64,000 nucleotides of DNA, taken from assembly GCA_007844125.1 (NCBI GenBank), contig CM017572.1:20429934-20493933 (forward strand). Direction: 5' to 3'. The stretch comes from Sinonovacula constricta (lineage: Eukaryota > Mollusca > Bivalvia > Cardiida > Solecurtidae). The notes under the pieces were generated by a model. It ran no database searches, was not told the DNA's origin, and saw nothing but the letters and a program-made list of their open reading frames with translations. The translations under genes were made by a program, and so were the position numbers. Position 1 is the first letter of the stretch. Each line of letters starts with the position of its first letter. Below, piece by piece: positions 11,200 through 24,600 of this stretch.

Positions 11200-14100
11200 A
11201 TGGCTGATAATATGAGAGACGATGATGAGCTGAGTATTCCTCGTGCCTCACTGAACAAAATGATCAAGGAAATAATTCCCAATGTCAGAGTGGCCAATGA
11301 TGCGAGAGAACTGATATTAAATTGTTGTACTGAGTTCATACACCTTGTGTCCACAGAGGCAAATGAGATTTGCAATAAGCAGATGAAGAAAACAATTTCA
11401 CCAGAACATGTCTTGGCAGGTATGTTTTTTATTGTAAATAAAGTATTAAAACCTATTTCTTTTATATATTGCATTTTTTCCCCAACACATCCACAATGTT
11501 TCCCTATCAATCATGTACACTTTTCAATTGAGTTTAATGATGCAGGTGGTATGACTGAATTTTGCAAATATTTATTGTCAAAAATGCAAACTTTATCAAT
11601 ATTTTGAAAATGTGTACATTATATGTTTTGTATTTATAGCCAGTTTTAAGAGTTTAAAATATTACAACAATCAGAAGGAAGAATCTTAAAACATATCCAG
11701 GGTTGGTGATTCCCCATTGTGTCCTAGGATCTGTGTAAATCAAAATTAACTGCAATTCAGTTTTATGTTTTCATTCTATATTCCTCTATGTTTAGCCCTA
11801 GATAGTCTTGGTTTTGGCAACTACAAGGAAGATGCTACAACAGTGCTACAAGAGGCCAAAGCTGTGGCAGCTAAGAAGCGTCGCGGCAGCTCTCGACTTC
11901 AAAATCTTGGAATTCCAGAGGAGGAGTTGCTTCGCCAGCAGCAGGAACTATTTGCTCAGGTTAAAGTCATATCAGTAATTAATAAGGAAAAGCCAATTTA
12001 CAATATATTCATACTTCTCACCTGGACCCTATATGTGTTTCAGAGATCCGGGAAGTAATTTTTTAGGAGCTAACTTATCTCTAACTAATATCCATCTAGA
12101 GGTCAAGAAAGACACTGGGATGCATTTTTTTGTTGTTTTTTTTAGTATAGGAAATCACTTGAACACTATTTTTTACCTTTGGATGTATGCAGCTGGTTAG
12201 TATAAATTGCCAAAGCATCAACTTTGAGGGTACAAATAAGTAATTGTTAATTTCTTCTGTCAATATGCTTTGTAGAATGGCTATTGGAGTATTGGGAAAG
12301 ACAGAATGGGGCAAGAACAGGGACTTATGGGAAATCATATAAAAGCTGTACATAGCCTTATTAAAAACAAACTTTTCTTGTTAAAAATTAATGGGTTAGA
12401 TAACTGAAGTAATTGAGCTTAAGCTAGTTGCAGTTAATCAGCGAAATAAAGTTACACTTTCATCTTAATTTACATGCATTGTTGTAATCTCCATAAACAT
12501 GGAAATAGAAAAGACATATAACATAGAACAATGTTTAATGGTTTTGATTACATATGTTTGATAAGAGAAGCTTGAAACATTTCATTAATGATGTGAGGAT
12601 ACAATATCTTCTGGGCATGCTGGGGTTTTTTTTATTTACAAACTGAAGCCGATAGAAAAAATAATCTTAAATGAAAATCACTTTGCCCCTTGTAATGTGT
12701 TAAATTTTTATCAAAAAAGTAATAAAATGCTTAATTATTTTTGTTTAAACTATTTCGTATAAAATCAGTGCATTTTTAATGAGTTTCTGCAATGTGTCTG
12801 CTATGTTTAACTATGTATGCACCATGCCGAGTATTAGTTGACAAGCATTGCTAAGCATAAGCTACATCATGGTCTCTGTAACATAGCATTCAAGGCTCGC
12901 TATTTGCGATAATGGGAACAATGCTAAAAATACAAAAATACAAAACAAAAAGATACAATTTCTAGTGAGCAAGGCAAGAAAGATGTTGACAATCAATCGG
13001 TTGTGATCGAAATTGCTGATAAAATAAAACTGAAAGTAGGCAGTCTACATCTTGCAAAATTGTTGAAGAATCCCGACCTGAATCAACATGTACAAGAACA
13101 TGAACATCAACAGTCCACATGTAATACTGTGTCAGTTACTGACTCCCCAATAGTAAGTGAAAGTTCCAAATCTAAAGAAGCAGTTGTCAGAAAATGACTA
13201 TATATTCATAATTATAAGAATATATAATATACTGAATTTCCTCAATATTGTATATTTCATGCAGTTTTTCCCCTTTTGACTAGTGTCCAGCATCGTTCCC
13301 TGTTCCCCAACCCCAGGCATGTCAATAAGTACGAGAACATAACTCAAATACTTGTTCTATTTTCTGATTGATTACACTAGTACTTGGCCATTTACTTTAT
13401 TACAGTGTAGGTTTCATTCCATTTTTAATGTTGTTGTTTTTATTGGCAATATATATCTAATTTTTCTAAAAAGGATTATATTTCTTGCAATAGCTAAATA
13501 TTTGTGTTTAATTAATTTTGCAACTAATCATAGAAAATAGGTTATTATTTGTAAGGATCTTTTTAATTAATTGTAACTTGTATTAAATTTATGTTGGATA
13601 CATTTTTGTTCAAATAAGTGGTTTGACATAGGCTAATGTTAATTTTGATAAGCATTTATACCTACTTTACACAGTATTATTTGTGAGGGGAGGGGGAGTT
13701 AAAACAAACAACAACAAAGTCAAGATAAATTATATGATTATTTTTATCTAAGTTAGGTTCAGACTACAGCACTGAGGTTTTGCCAAGTCCTGATTATCAT
13801 TGCAGAAGTGTATATGTGTCACCCATTGGGCATCACAGGTGATGTGTCTGTAATTATACTGTCACCATGCAGCCATCAGCCAGTAACGCAACAATCAGTT
13901 TTGCAGTAACTCCCAGATACAATCGATCACATCTCATTGCAATTGTGCATCGGTCATTTTGCGATTTCTTAGAATTGTTAGTATTTCTATTTGATCAAAA
14001 ACAAAGAGCAGGGGTCAAATAGTCATGGGGTCGAATTGTCGCATACCCATGCCAGCCCCCGAACAAGATATTGAACAGATGCAATTGATAATGTCAGCAG

Positions 14101-15525
14101 GTGGTTGGGAGGAAGTTGGAACTATAACTAGCAGTAATTGACTAGGGTCCAATTTACCAAAACACTGCTTCAATTAGATTTAAAAAAAAATTGTCTGGTT
14201 ATTTTATGTTAATTTTATTAACATATTTACTGCGTATTTGAATGGTGATTTTAATACTAGTGTTATCATACAAAAATAGTTCTTTAATGGCAACTTTTAT
14301 AATGCGGAAGTGAAAATTGTGTACATGTGTAATGACGTGATTGATAAATATCAGTGAGAGTGAACACGTCCTTTCATAGGTCAGTTTGTGACTATTCAGA
14401 ATAGTTGAAAGATAGTGTTTTCAGTCTGTTTAAGAATTATGTATATTAAATCTCTCTCTATATATAACCAATAAAGAAATAATACAATATTTCTAAACTC
14501 TCTTTTATCATCTCTAAATATAATGATGTTTGACAGTAAGTGTAATATGTATGCATTGGGATGAACTGTATTGCTTAATGATGCCAATTAGTGTCAGGGT
14601 GACATAGAGCACTGTGTCGGTGATATACTCACCCGTGTCAGGGTGACATAGAGCACTGTGTCGGTGATATACTCACCCGTGTCTGGGTGACGTAGAGCAT
14701 TGTGTCGGTGATATACTCACCCGTGTCTGGGTGACGTAGAGCACTGTGTCGGTGATATACTCACCCGTGTCAGGGTGACATAGAGCATTGTGTCAATGAT
14801 TCATTCACTAGTGTCTGGGTGATATAGAGCATTGTGTTGGTGATATACTCACCCGTGTCAGGGTGACATAGAGCACTGTGTCGGTGATATACTCACCCGT
14901 GTCTGGGTGACATAGAGCACTGTGTCGGTGATATACTCACCCGTGTCTGGGTGACATAGAGCACTGTGTCGGTGATATACTCACCCGTGTCTGGGTGACA
15001 TAGAGCATTGTGTCGGTGATATACTCACCCGTGTCAGGGTGACATAGACCACTGTGTCTGTGATATACTCACCCGTGTCAGAGTGACATAGAGCACTGTG
15101 CCGGTGATATACTCACCTGTGTCAGGGTGACATAGAGCACTGTGTCAGTGATATACTCACCCATGTCAGGGTGACATAGAGCACTGTGTCGGTGATATAC
15201 TCACCCGTGTCAGGGTGACATAGAGCATTGTGTCAATGATTCATTCACTAGTGTCAGGGTGATATAGAGCATTGTGTCAGTGAAAGGCTTATTTTGAACT
15301 CCCCTATTGGTAAAATTTTCAGTTATTTTCTATTTCTGCATCTTTTACTTATTAGTTGTATCATATCTACTTAATAAGTTAACTGTTTGTTGACAGGCGC
15401 GTCAAGAGCAAGCACAACTGGAGCAGCAACAATGGCAGCAGATGCAGCAGGCTCTACAGCAGCAGCAACAACAACAGCAGCAAGAGGTTGCAGGGGGAGA
15501 TGATGATGATGATGACTATTCTTGA
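11200..15525 (+). CDS. DR1: NC2-beta / DR1, TBP-binding transcription repressor (3 coding exons)
   Basis: NC2-beta pairs with NC2-alpha (DRAP1) through histone folds, binds TBP on promoters and blocks TFIIA/TFIIB entry. Coding exons are 11200-11419, 11796-11959 and 15397-15525. Phases 1 and 0 agree, and all sites are GT-AG. The total is 513 bases, or 170 residues (human about 176). Exon 1 holds the histone fold ('VRVANDARELILNCCTEFIH', 'NEICNKQMKKTISPEHVLA'). Exon 2 completes it ('LGFGNY') and carries the TBP-contacting helix region 'LGIPEEELLRQQQELF'. Exon 3 encodes a Gln-rich tail (nine Gln in a row) and a run of six Asp, ending Tyr-Ser. The stop is TGA at 15523-15525. Intron 2 (3.4 kb) contains a 44-bp minisatellite. 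Identification is secure. Confidence 0.97.
12960..13197 (+). other. isolated open frame in DR1 intron 2, unidentified
   Basis: About 79 codons are open after an acceptor-like 'caatttctag', ending TGA at 13195-13197. The composition (Lys, Glu, Ser, His) is more protein-like than its surroundings, with the segment 'VGSLHLAKLLKNPDLNQHV'. Spliced after DR1 exon 2 (phase 0) it would hit a stop at once, so it is not an obvious alternative DR1 exon. It may be a fossil of a transposon or retrocopy. Confidence 0.2.
14591..15290. repeat. 44-bp minisatellite in DR1 intron 2, about 16 copies
   Basis: The unit starts 'gtgtcagggtgacatagagc' and continues 'actgtgtcggtgatatactcaccc'. Two copies (near 14790 and 15235) share the same divergent variant 'tcaatgattcattcactagt', pointing to block duplication inside the array. 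Confidence 0.93.
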
Positions 15526-15740
15526 TGGAATTTCTGCTAGCAGATACGAATGTGCTTGCTTTCTAATCCATCATACCGTGGTAACTTAATCAGACCGATG
15601 GTTTATCGAACATGGATGTGATTGGGTTACCTATTACAATATGTAGACACTGTCTGCTGTTGATAGTTTTTAAATTGGTTCAGTTGTTCTGTAGTGTATG
15701 TGATGAAACTATCTGAACTGTCATAAGCTTATAGAATACA

Positions 15741-15746
15741 AATAAA
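15741..15746 (+). promoter_or_regulatory. DR1 polyadenylation signal AATAAA
   Basis: First canonical AATAAA after the DR1 stop, 216 bases downstream. Confidence 0.6.
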
Positions 15747-16194
15747 TTTGATATCTTATATATACAAAACAAGCTAAATAATTCTAACATGTTTGATATG
15801 ATCTGTTACTTTATTAACAGGTGAGTCACTACTACAAATGGAATCTCTCCTTGATATATAAAGGGAAATTTAAAATTGGTATCTGACTGTTTGTAATTAT
15901 TAAATACACCATCTTTACATTGTGTTGCTTTTAGTTAAAACATTTTTTGTCATAACTTCTTTGGTAGGATTGTTCTAATCATGAAATGGTTAATCCAACT
16001 TTTCCAGCATTTTTATCTATTTTAGACTCAATAAGGATTTCCACTATATATACACTTTGAATCCAGCTACAGAGTCTTATTTTCCATTGACAGAGTTTTA
16101 GTGGCTATATTGTTATTCAAATCTATTAACTGATAGAATAAACAGGATAATCAATTTTAAATTTGTTTTTATGTGGACAAAACATTCCTCATAA

Positions 16195-16411
16195 AACTTT
16201 CAAGGTGGACAAAATGCCCCATCCCCGATAATTTGTCTATATGTGGACAAAACACCTCCATTAAGTTTTGAGTTTGTCTATATGTGGACAAAACACCTCC
16301 CTTAAGTTTTGAGTTTGTCTATATGTGAACAAAACACCTCCCTTAAGTTTTGAGTTTGTCTATATGTGGACAAAACACCTCCCTTAAGTTTTGAGTTTGT
16401 CTATTTGTCTA

Positions 16412-16412
<1 letters not shown>
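16195..16412. repeat. 41-bp minisatellite, about 5 copies
   Basis: The unit is 'gtctatatgtggacaaaaca' followed by 'cctcccttaagttttgagttt'. The first copies are more diverged. The array runs straight into the poly-C tract. Confidence 0.85.

Positions 16413-16442
<30 letters not shown>
16413..16442. repeat. poly-C tract of 30
   Basis: An uninterrupted run of 30 C follows 'gtctat'. The length as assembled may be unreliable. Such tracts can form i-motif or G-quadruplex structures. Confidence 0.95.
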
Positions 16443-16445
<3 letters not shown>

Positions 16446-18560
16446 ATTTGTCTATGTGCACAAAACAGCCCCTGTTCTCTTTTCCAAGGCCGACACAACA
16501 CCTTTCAACCCTTCATATCCATCCATCAAAACACTTAAAATGTTTCATGGGTTGACACCTTCCTCAATTAAAACACCATTGCTGCTTTTATATCGTTACT
16601 CTTCCATAGTTTGATAAATGCATATTGTAACGCAGCTTTGTTAAACTTATTTGTTATTGTTATCACTGCAATATATTTAAAAAATATATTTTGAATAGGA
16701 TCAGGACTTGAAAAATATACTAAACACAAAATATGCCTTACATATTTTGATTAAATTTTCTACAGTAGGATATAATATGCATAATGGTGAAAGGTTGCGT
16801 TATTTTCTACTACACATTATATCTGTTACCTTAATTAACTAACAACTGCATTGTCTTACTCATTGAAAATTTCACGTTTTGATATAATTGGCTAGTTGAG
16901 AGTTCTTCGATACAGATAAAACTGTGTGACAAATTATTGCATACTTATTTGGCTTAGTGATAGATAACTATGTCTTGGATGTACAGAATTTTCCTTCTGG
17001 GAACTTTGACTGTCCCTTCACGTTCACCTTCCTCTCCCAGCATCAAGACTCGTTAAAGATGCTTGATGGACCTTTCCACCTTCATCATGGCTGGTTGTAA
17101 AATTAAAATAGTATGTTGAGAATGCATGATAGAACTCACCTTCCTGAAATCTTGATGATGTACAAGGCAACCTGCAATTGTGTATCACATCAACAAGCAG
17201 CATTGTACAAGATCTCTGTAGTTATACATTCATTGTTTGTATTTTCTGTTATATTATTTCTGACTTGCATTGCCCGATACCACCTTTCAGTTGACTCAGT
17301 CTGAGTTAGACAATTTTTTAAATTAAATAAAAATTAAAACTTTTCAGAACAAAAATAGATTATGAAAATAATACCTTCTGATAACTAGATTTTATTTAAG
17401 CATGATATCGTTTTAGCTCAACAACTAAGTTGACTGCAATCTGCACAGGCGATAATATACGTCATGTGTAAAGTGTCATAGTACCTAGATTGGCTTAAGG
17501 GTAATAGAAACTTAACAATTGATTAACACAAATTATAAGTTAAATATGAACTGTGAATTTTGTGGTTCTTAGTGCCATGTACCTAAGCAAAAACTGTGAG
17601 CAAGTGCCCAAGTCCCTAATAATTTAAAGTACTTTACTAAATGAAAGCATGTAATTTACAATTAAAGTATAAAACAAGCAGAGTAACAATTCAGTTTCAC
17701 AATGTACACGACCAAATGATTTCAAATCATTATGATGACATCCAACTCATGTGACTATGTTCATGCTGTGTCCTTTTAATTGTTTGCTTTATTTAATTGC
17801 ATGTCGATCTACCATTTTGTCATTTTAAAACCAGCAGTTAGTTCTATATATGTATATGACATTAGTCTGGATATTGTATGGACACTACCATGCATTATTT
17901 GAGAATATTCTAAATATTATTAAATAAAAATGTTATAAATTAATTTATGTGTGTCTTAACTTTATTGTGCCAGAATTTCTAGCTGATGTATAAATGATTA
18001 TCATGATTCCAGTGATGAATGATAAGAATGATGATGATTGGGATGTTTCCAATGATGATGCTCAAGTTATAATTGTGATAATATGGATAGGGATAAAGGG
18101 GATGATGATATTGGCCCTGTTGATAAAGGTGATAATGATATTGAAGATGGCAAGGTAGACCATATCTTTGTTTACAGTAGCTGTCCTAAACATTGGATGA
18201 CCACATTCATTTTTGTGTCTTCTTGGTGCTAGCACTGAACACAATGTCATAGCTAAAATATCTCATTTGTGCATTGGTATGTGTCTTAAGCATGCTTTTG
18301 GACAATAAAACTACACTTAAAGATCATCTTTTAATAGATGTAAACAATTTCAACCAACATACAATTGCAGTTAGTCATTAAACATGGCAATACTCGGTTT
18401 CTTTAGGATCTCTTTACATCATAGTCATAGATTCAGAAAATACCTGTGTTTAATGAATGAAGGGAATCGGTCACAGATGTATACAATGCTATTTTTATGA
18501 ATAGTGACTGCCCAACCTTTCCTGCTGGCCGCACTCAATCTATTTTTAGTGACGATGCTG
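16443..18560. other. no gene seen
   Basis: AT-rich intergenic sequence between DR1 and NELFB. It includes GAT/ATG-rich low-complexity sequence at about 17995-18150. I see no coding exon. Confidence 0.4.
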
Positions 18561-18574
18561 AATAGCATATCGCT

Positions 18575-18760
18575 TCTTTTCCATGTGTACGTACTCATTG
18601 CAGGACTTAATGTCAGAAGGTCTTCCAACTGACCTGCAGTGCACTGATGGTTCTGTCCAGTCACTTGTTTGGAGTCTTCTTCCACTAAAATAGCTGGACA
18701 TCGCTGAAGTGACCCTCACTGGTTGCTGCAATATATTCCAAAAACAAAACCATATCAATA
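18575..18760 (+). mobile_element. 5'-truncated SINE, same family as 56300-56545
   Basis: It shares 'gacttaatgt', 'aaggtcttc', 'ctgacctgc', 'ggttct..ccagtca', 'ttgtttgg', 'gtcttc', 'aaatagctggac' and 'actggttgctgcaat', in order, with the copy at 56300-56545. The tRNA-like head present there is missing here. Confidence 0.75.
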
Positions 18761-21178
18761 CTATTAACAGAGAAACTCAAAGCAATACAGAAAGATAACA
18801 TTTAACTTAAGGTTTAAGTAAGCTTAGCCTGCATGATTTCAATTAAAAAACTTAATATCAACCTTCCATCACAGGTGGCTAGGTGTCAATCCTTACATCA
18901 TACAATCGTTCATGTGGAAAGTCTTAGACACAGATTCCAGACAAAAAGTCGGGGTCATTCTGCTTCTGATAAATAGTGTATAGAAAGTTTCCACATGATG
19001 TCATAGGCACTGATAATGACAGTTTAGGGCAGCCATCTTTGAAGGCAGAAACTAATGGAAATATGTGGAAATTAAACTCACCACTGTGTTGTTATTTTTC
19101 AGCCTAAATTACTGAATTTTTTATCAAATTTAACAGCTTTTAAGAAGTATTTTAAATATCGAAACTATATTTCGATAGTTCAAAAGGTAAAAAAAGTACA
19201 ATCATATTGGATACACTGTTCATTTTGTTTAAGGATGAGCCAATAATTTTATTTATTTCCGTGTATAAATTCTTTATGCGTTTATCAATAAAAATGTATT
19301 TTAAAAATATGAATTTCAAGAGCTTTCCAATGGTGTACAGCTTTTAATTTTTGGACCACAAATAAAGAAACAACAAGAAAATAAAATTTACGCTTCCATA
19401 CAGTTCATTTGAAAATCCCTTGGTGTTACCATCAAAGATGGCTGTCAAGATAAGGGATCTTCACTGATGTGGAACTATCTATATGCAACCAGTATTCTGC
19501 AAAAAATCGAATGGTTTGCAAAAATATTGCTCAAAATTTCTTCATTTATCACACCACAAGGTATGGTTACCACGAAACCACCCCACCATCCACCAGCACA
19601 AACACAGGGACAAAAGTTTTGAAAATTAACGCACCCTGTCTTGTAAAAGATGAATGTTCTGGCAAGAGTTGTTGGCTTGGAGTGAAGATATAGAACTAAA
19701 GCAGGGTGCTTTGACACTGCCTAAGGAAAATGAACAGAAAATAAGAGAGAAATATATCGCAAATATCCAGTCCTAGTAGATAATGCAGGCCAATAACAAT
19801 TTGATTCCCATTTTGACCCTTTTCACTAGTCACCATTAGTGATATTCTTGTGCAGCATTGTTCATCCATAAATCTGAATTTCATGTGTATCTGCAATTCA
19901 CAATATAACCGCATGATCTTAAAAGCTTAAAATGGTTTATAATATTAATGTTAACATTTGAAGCCTACCTGGACACAATTAACCCGTCTAGGCTCCTAAG
20001 ACATATATACTGTATTTGTTTTATACATGTACTACTTCTTCCCAGGCATGAATAACTGAATGCAAGTAGTCAAGGTCATGCAAGATCGTTCGTGCTTCCA
20101 AAATCCAGTTTTCTAATAACTCTGGATGATGAAGCAAACGTTGTTTGTTTATTTCAAAAACTGGCACTCTTTTAAAAGTAATGATTGGCCATTATGGCCA
20201 TTGCCAGTTTTGCAAAATTAGGATTCCTGAATATTTTTAAAGATAAAGTCAAGAAAATAATGAATACGGTTCATGGTTATTAGTTCAGAAAAATTCTTGA
20301 TTCACTTAACCATTTCCATAAATTCATTTTAATTAGTTCATAAGAACATGAATATGTAACATAAAATCATTGATCTGTCAGTCTGTCTGTCAGTCTGTTC
20401 TGCCTGCCTGCTTGCCTGCCTGCCTAATTACCTACCTTCCTACCTACTCAAGTGTTGAAGTGCGCTATTAAGCAGTTTATTTCTCTATTTTATTTAAAAA
20501 TGCATTTTCTAAGGAAAAAGGAACGTACGTTGTATTTTTATATAAAACACAGTTTTAACATTTTTTAGCCTATATATTATGTCCAAATCAATATACACAA
20601 TTATAAACTGCCCTAATAGCTAAAACAAACAATACGTTTTATTAAGGACGGGTGTTTTAAACCTTAAGTTTTAAAGAATTTTTTACGCCAATAAAAGGGT
20701 TTTGCGACGACCGAGGAAATACAAGTTTGATCTTTCATCATCTAGACTTCTTTCCTAAAATCTGATTATTATTTCATAAATCAAATAAATATGGTCCGGA
20801 ATGTTATACTATTATTATTATATGATCTGGGATGATCAAGAACAGTGGTAAAACGAGGCTACAAATGTAATCTAGCTGCATTTTATGGTCCAACTGGTAG
20901 GGAAGCATTTGTTTGCCTGTTTCAAACTATTTTTTGAAAGATTTCGAACCAGTTTTCAACAGCAAAGTTATGTTGTTAAAGGTTTATGTCTTCACATTTT
21001 TAAGACTTTTCTAGTCAATTCAATAGAACCATGAAAAACTATTAACCGTTTGTGTTCAGAACGCATCCCCGACATTTTAGAAATATTTTTTACCGAACCC
21101 CACACCCTTAGAACGTTCACCAAATTCAATCTGAATTCAATACTGGATCCGGACCTGTTTTATATCTACAGAACTTAA
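18761..21178. other. no gene seen; short microsatellite
   Basis: AT-rich intergenic sequence. A CTGT/CTGC/CTAC-type tetranucleotide patch lies at about 20378-20452. Nothing coding is evident. Confidence 0.4.
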
Positions 21179-21216
21179 GAGGGCGATATAGAGCCTTCAT
21201 GGCCCTCTTTTTATTT
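21179..21216 (+). repeat. end fragment of the 'ggccctctt' dispersed repeat
   Basis: It reads 'agagggcgatatagagcc' then 'ttcatggccctcttttt'. Its two halves match the terminal sequence of the elements at 27650-28385 and 48927-49730, giving a solo-end remnant about 430 bp upstream of NELFB. Confidence 0.5.
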
Positions 21217-21643
21217 TAAATGTAATAGGGAATAACACTTCTTCTTTCAAAGACTAATATTTAGAAGATGATGTAGCAATATCTGCACCATATGGGACAG
21301 CAGCGTCCCAACTGCAATCTGGCAAGCTCGTAAAATTATGGGATACACTTAATGAATACCACTGCCCTTGATTCCTTGAAAAAAAAACCAACTAGCCAAC
21401 TACACTTGCTTATTTTAAGCACTGAATACTCCGGAGCCTGCGGTGCTTTGATCGCTATTTTTCTGATTTAAATGTACATGCCGCCTTTTCAAAGGGTTGC
21501 CGCCTTTTAAATGGCGTTTTTTTCTTTTAAGAATACTCTTCAATGGCCAAACTTCCGGTTTACATATTTATAAAGAGCGTTTGCGATTTACAATATTTTT
21601 TTTTAGATTATCATGATATTCTGACATTGTCGTCAGTGAAAAT

Positions 21644-24600
21644 ATGTCTGGCTTGGAAGAACTTGGTATCCCAGGTGGTGACGCTCTACGCGAAGCACTG
21701 ACCAACTGTTCGGACCCTCTGGCTGCCATCGAAGATTTCCAGCAAGAAAATGGAATTTTGCTGCCTTCCTTGAAACCTGCATTGCCTTTTTTAGACCTGC
21801 ATGGTGTCAAACGACTGGAATTTCACACATCGGTACTGGAGGAGTTAAGAGAAAAACTAATTCAAAGAATTAGTGATGTAGCAAGTGGGGACGACAAAGA
21901 CAGGTTTAAGAAACTAGAGTCAATGCTAGAGAAAAGCTTCTGTGTTATAAAAGTAGCATCCATGAGACCTGCTATTATGTGCATGTTGAAAAACCTCCCA
22001 AAGATAAAAGATGTTTATTTAAAAAAGATTCTTGAGGACAAAGAGCTGTATGCAGAGGCAGCAACTGAGGTAAAACGTCAGATTTGGGAAGACAACCAAG
22101 CTCTGTTTGGAGATGAGGTCTCACCATTGTTGTCTCAATACATCCGAGAAAAAGAGAGCACCTTGTTTAGTCATGAAAACTCTTTGGCTTCCTTTTTTGT
22201 TCTTTCTCCCAAAGCCCGGCGTCAAGGAGATGTTGTACAGAAACTGACAACTATGGTGGGCAAAAGCATCAAGTTGTATGACATGGTTCTTCAATTTTTG
22301 AGAACATTGTTTCTTAGGACTCGAAACATGCATTACTGTACGCTACGAGCTGAACTGCTTATGTCTCTTCATGATCAGGAAGTGAATGATATCTGTGCAG
22401 TGGATCCTTGTCACAAGTTTACCTGGTGTGTTGATGCATGTATTAGGGAGAAGTTTGTGGATACGAAGAGAGCAAGGGAACTGCAGGGTTTTCTTGATGG
22501 CATTAAAAGAGGACAGGAGTTTGTGTTGGGGTATGATCAATGAACATATTGAATTACGATGGCTGTTACCATGTTATAACAGGGATATTAATGCTCAATC
22601 TTATAGCTAGTATTTGGTCACATCCCCAGTGGGAAAAGGCCATACTTTTTCCAGTTCTTACAGAATGAAAAACTATTGTTGGGACTAAAAAGACAACAGT
22701 TTACAGTCCTAGTCTAATTCTCAAGACAAGATTTTGTAACAAATGCTGTACATACTGCTACTTGAATACTTTATGCATTCACATACTAATAATATATAAG
22801 CAAGTTATATTCTTAAGTAATACAGAAAGTTTCCCTTTATAAGTTGGTTTTATATATGTGCCAAATTTTATTTTACTGATTTTGTGAAAAAAAATCAATA
22901 CATTTTTGTTAAAATAATACCATTGTCCTACATAATATTGGACTGTTTCCCTGCGTGCGCAATCAGACTTTTATTCTCCAAACTCTGTACTGTCCAATAT
23001 TGATGTTCATTCACACCACATCTTGTTTAAAAAGACTTGTTAATGTTTAACTTATAATATTTCTTTAAAGTTCTTAATATTTAATTTTATGCAAAAAAAG
23101 ACCATAATATTGATCATAACTGTAACATGTTTTATGTTTACTTTCAGTGACTTGTCCATGATTCTGTGTGATCCCTATGCTTTGAACACTGTTGCTCTGT
23201 CAGTTATGAAGGCCCTTCAGCAATGTATAAACACAGATGTTTTACCAAGGGTAAAAGGCTTTATCTTATAATGTAATTTGCTCAAGGCATAATATGAGAA
23301 CAATTTAGTTACTACTTTTGTGTCAGTAAACACTATAAAAAGGGAAAAATACATTTTGATAAACAAGTTGTTAAAATGGTCATTTGTTTAAATTTAAATT
23401 TAAACTCAGATAAGCTGATCAAGGATCTGTGGTCGTTTCATCAAGAGTTTTAGGACCATTAATATTTTATAGGTCTTAGGACAGGTACACAATGACTTAC
23501 TTAATACCTGATTTTGAGGCTAACTCAAGTCCTTGGACTTAACTCATGTCCTTGGACTTGTATTTACATGCACTCAGGATAACTTAATGATCTTATGACC
23601 ATAAACAGGCCCTAGGATTTTGATGTATTGGCACCCTGTACAAATCTGCTTGTTTCTGAGTTTCCTTAGGCCATTTTCTCATGTCTGTGTCGACATGCTT
23701 TATCTCCGGAATACAAAAGAGTGGCACCCCTTAATTTTACCAAAATGCATTAATTCCTGGAGTCACATGCCTCGCATACATTGGCGGTATACTCAAGAAA
23801 TAACCTCTGTTTGTTAGCGCCTCTCATGAGATCAAACATTATCAAATAAGTCCATTGGTGAAAATATCAAGTACTCAACTGCTTGTGTCTATCTTGTTGG
23901 TGTACTTTTTTATTACAATAAAATGATATATAAAATAAATGATATATTTCGACTGTTAACAATGGCAAATAATTACTTTGGTAACAATTATTAATGCATC
24001 AAACATTTACAAGAACATCAATGTGTCGGACAATAATTAACATCATGTGAAATTCTTGAATGATTAACTTTTACGTCGCATTGAGTGTAATCTGTGTATA
24101 CGTCTCTTGAAGATAATATCACAGTTAAACATTTTGGTGCAAGCATGGCATCATTGATTTAGCCCTTGTTAGTTTTAATGAAATTGTGGATATTAAATGG
24201 AGTATTTTTTTTAAACTTTTTAGTGAATATGAGCTTTATATGGAAACATGCAATAATGTATCACCATAGTTCTTGGAAATGCTTTAATCGGCATGTTTGT
24301 ACACATCTTTTCTCTATATGTACACATGTTTACTTGGGCTTAAAAGCTTTTGTATAATTGGATATTGCAAATTCATCATTGTATACCACCATTAGCTTTT
24401 AAAAACTATTTGTCAATAAAGCAATGACAGTGTTGTGGTGGATGAAAATATTGATTTCAAATTCACATTTACAGCACTAGTCTGCATCAGACTATTGATT
24501 GATAAAAATATAACAATTCAAAAAATTGATAAAAGTGCACCATTTCAAATTAGCAAATAAAGATGCCTTTCTGGCACAGGGCTTGAATTTAAGTATTTTT

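Noticed and set aside
11118..11510. 130-codon minus-strand frame
   Set aside because: It is antisense to DR1 exon 1, whose histone-fold protein is certain.
22121..22610. Several frames of 60-75 codons on both strands within NELFB exon 1
   Set aside because: Shadows of the long first coding exon of NELFB.
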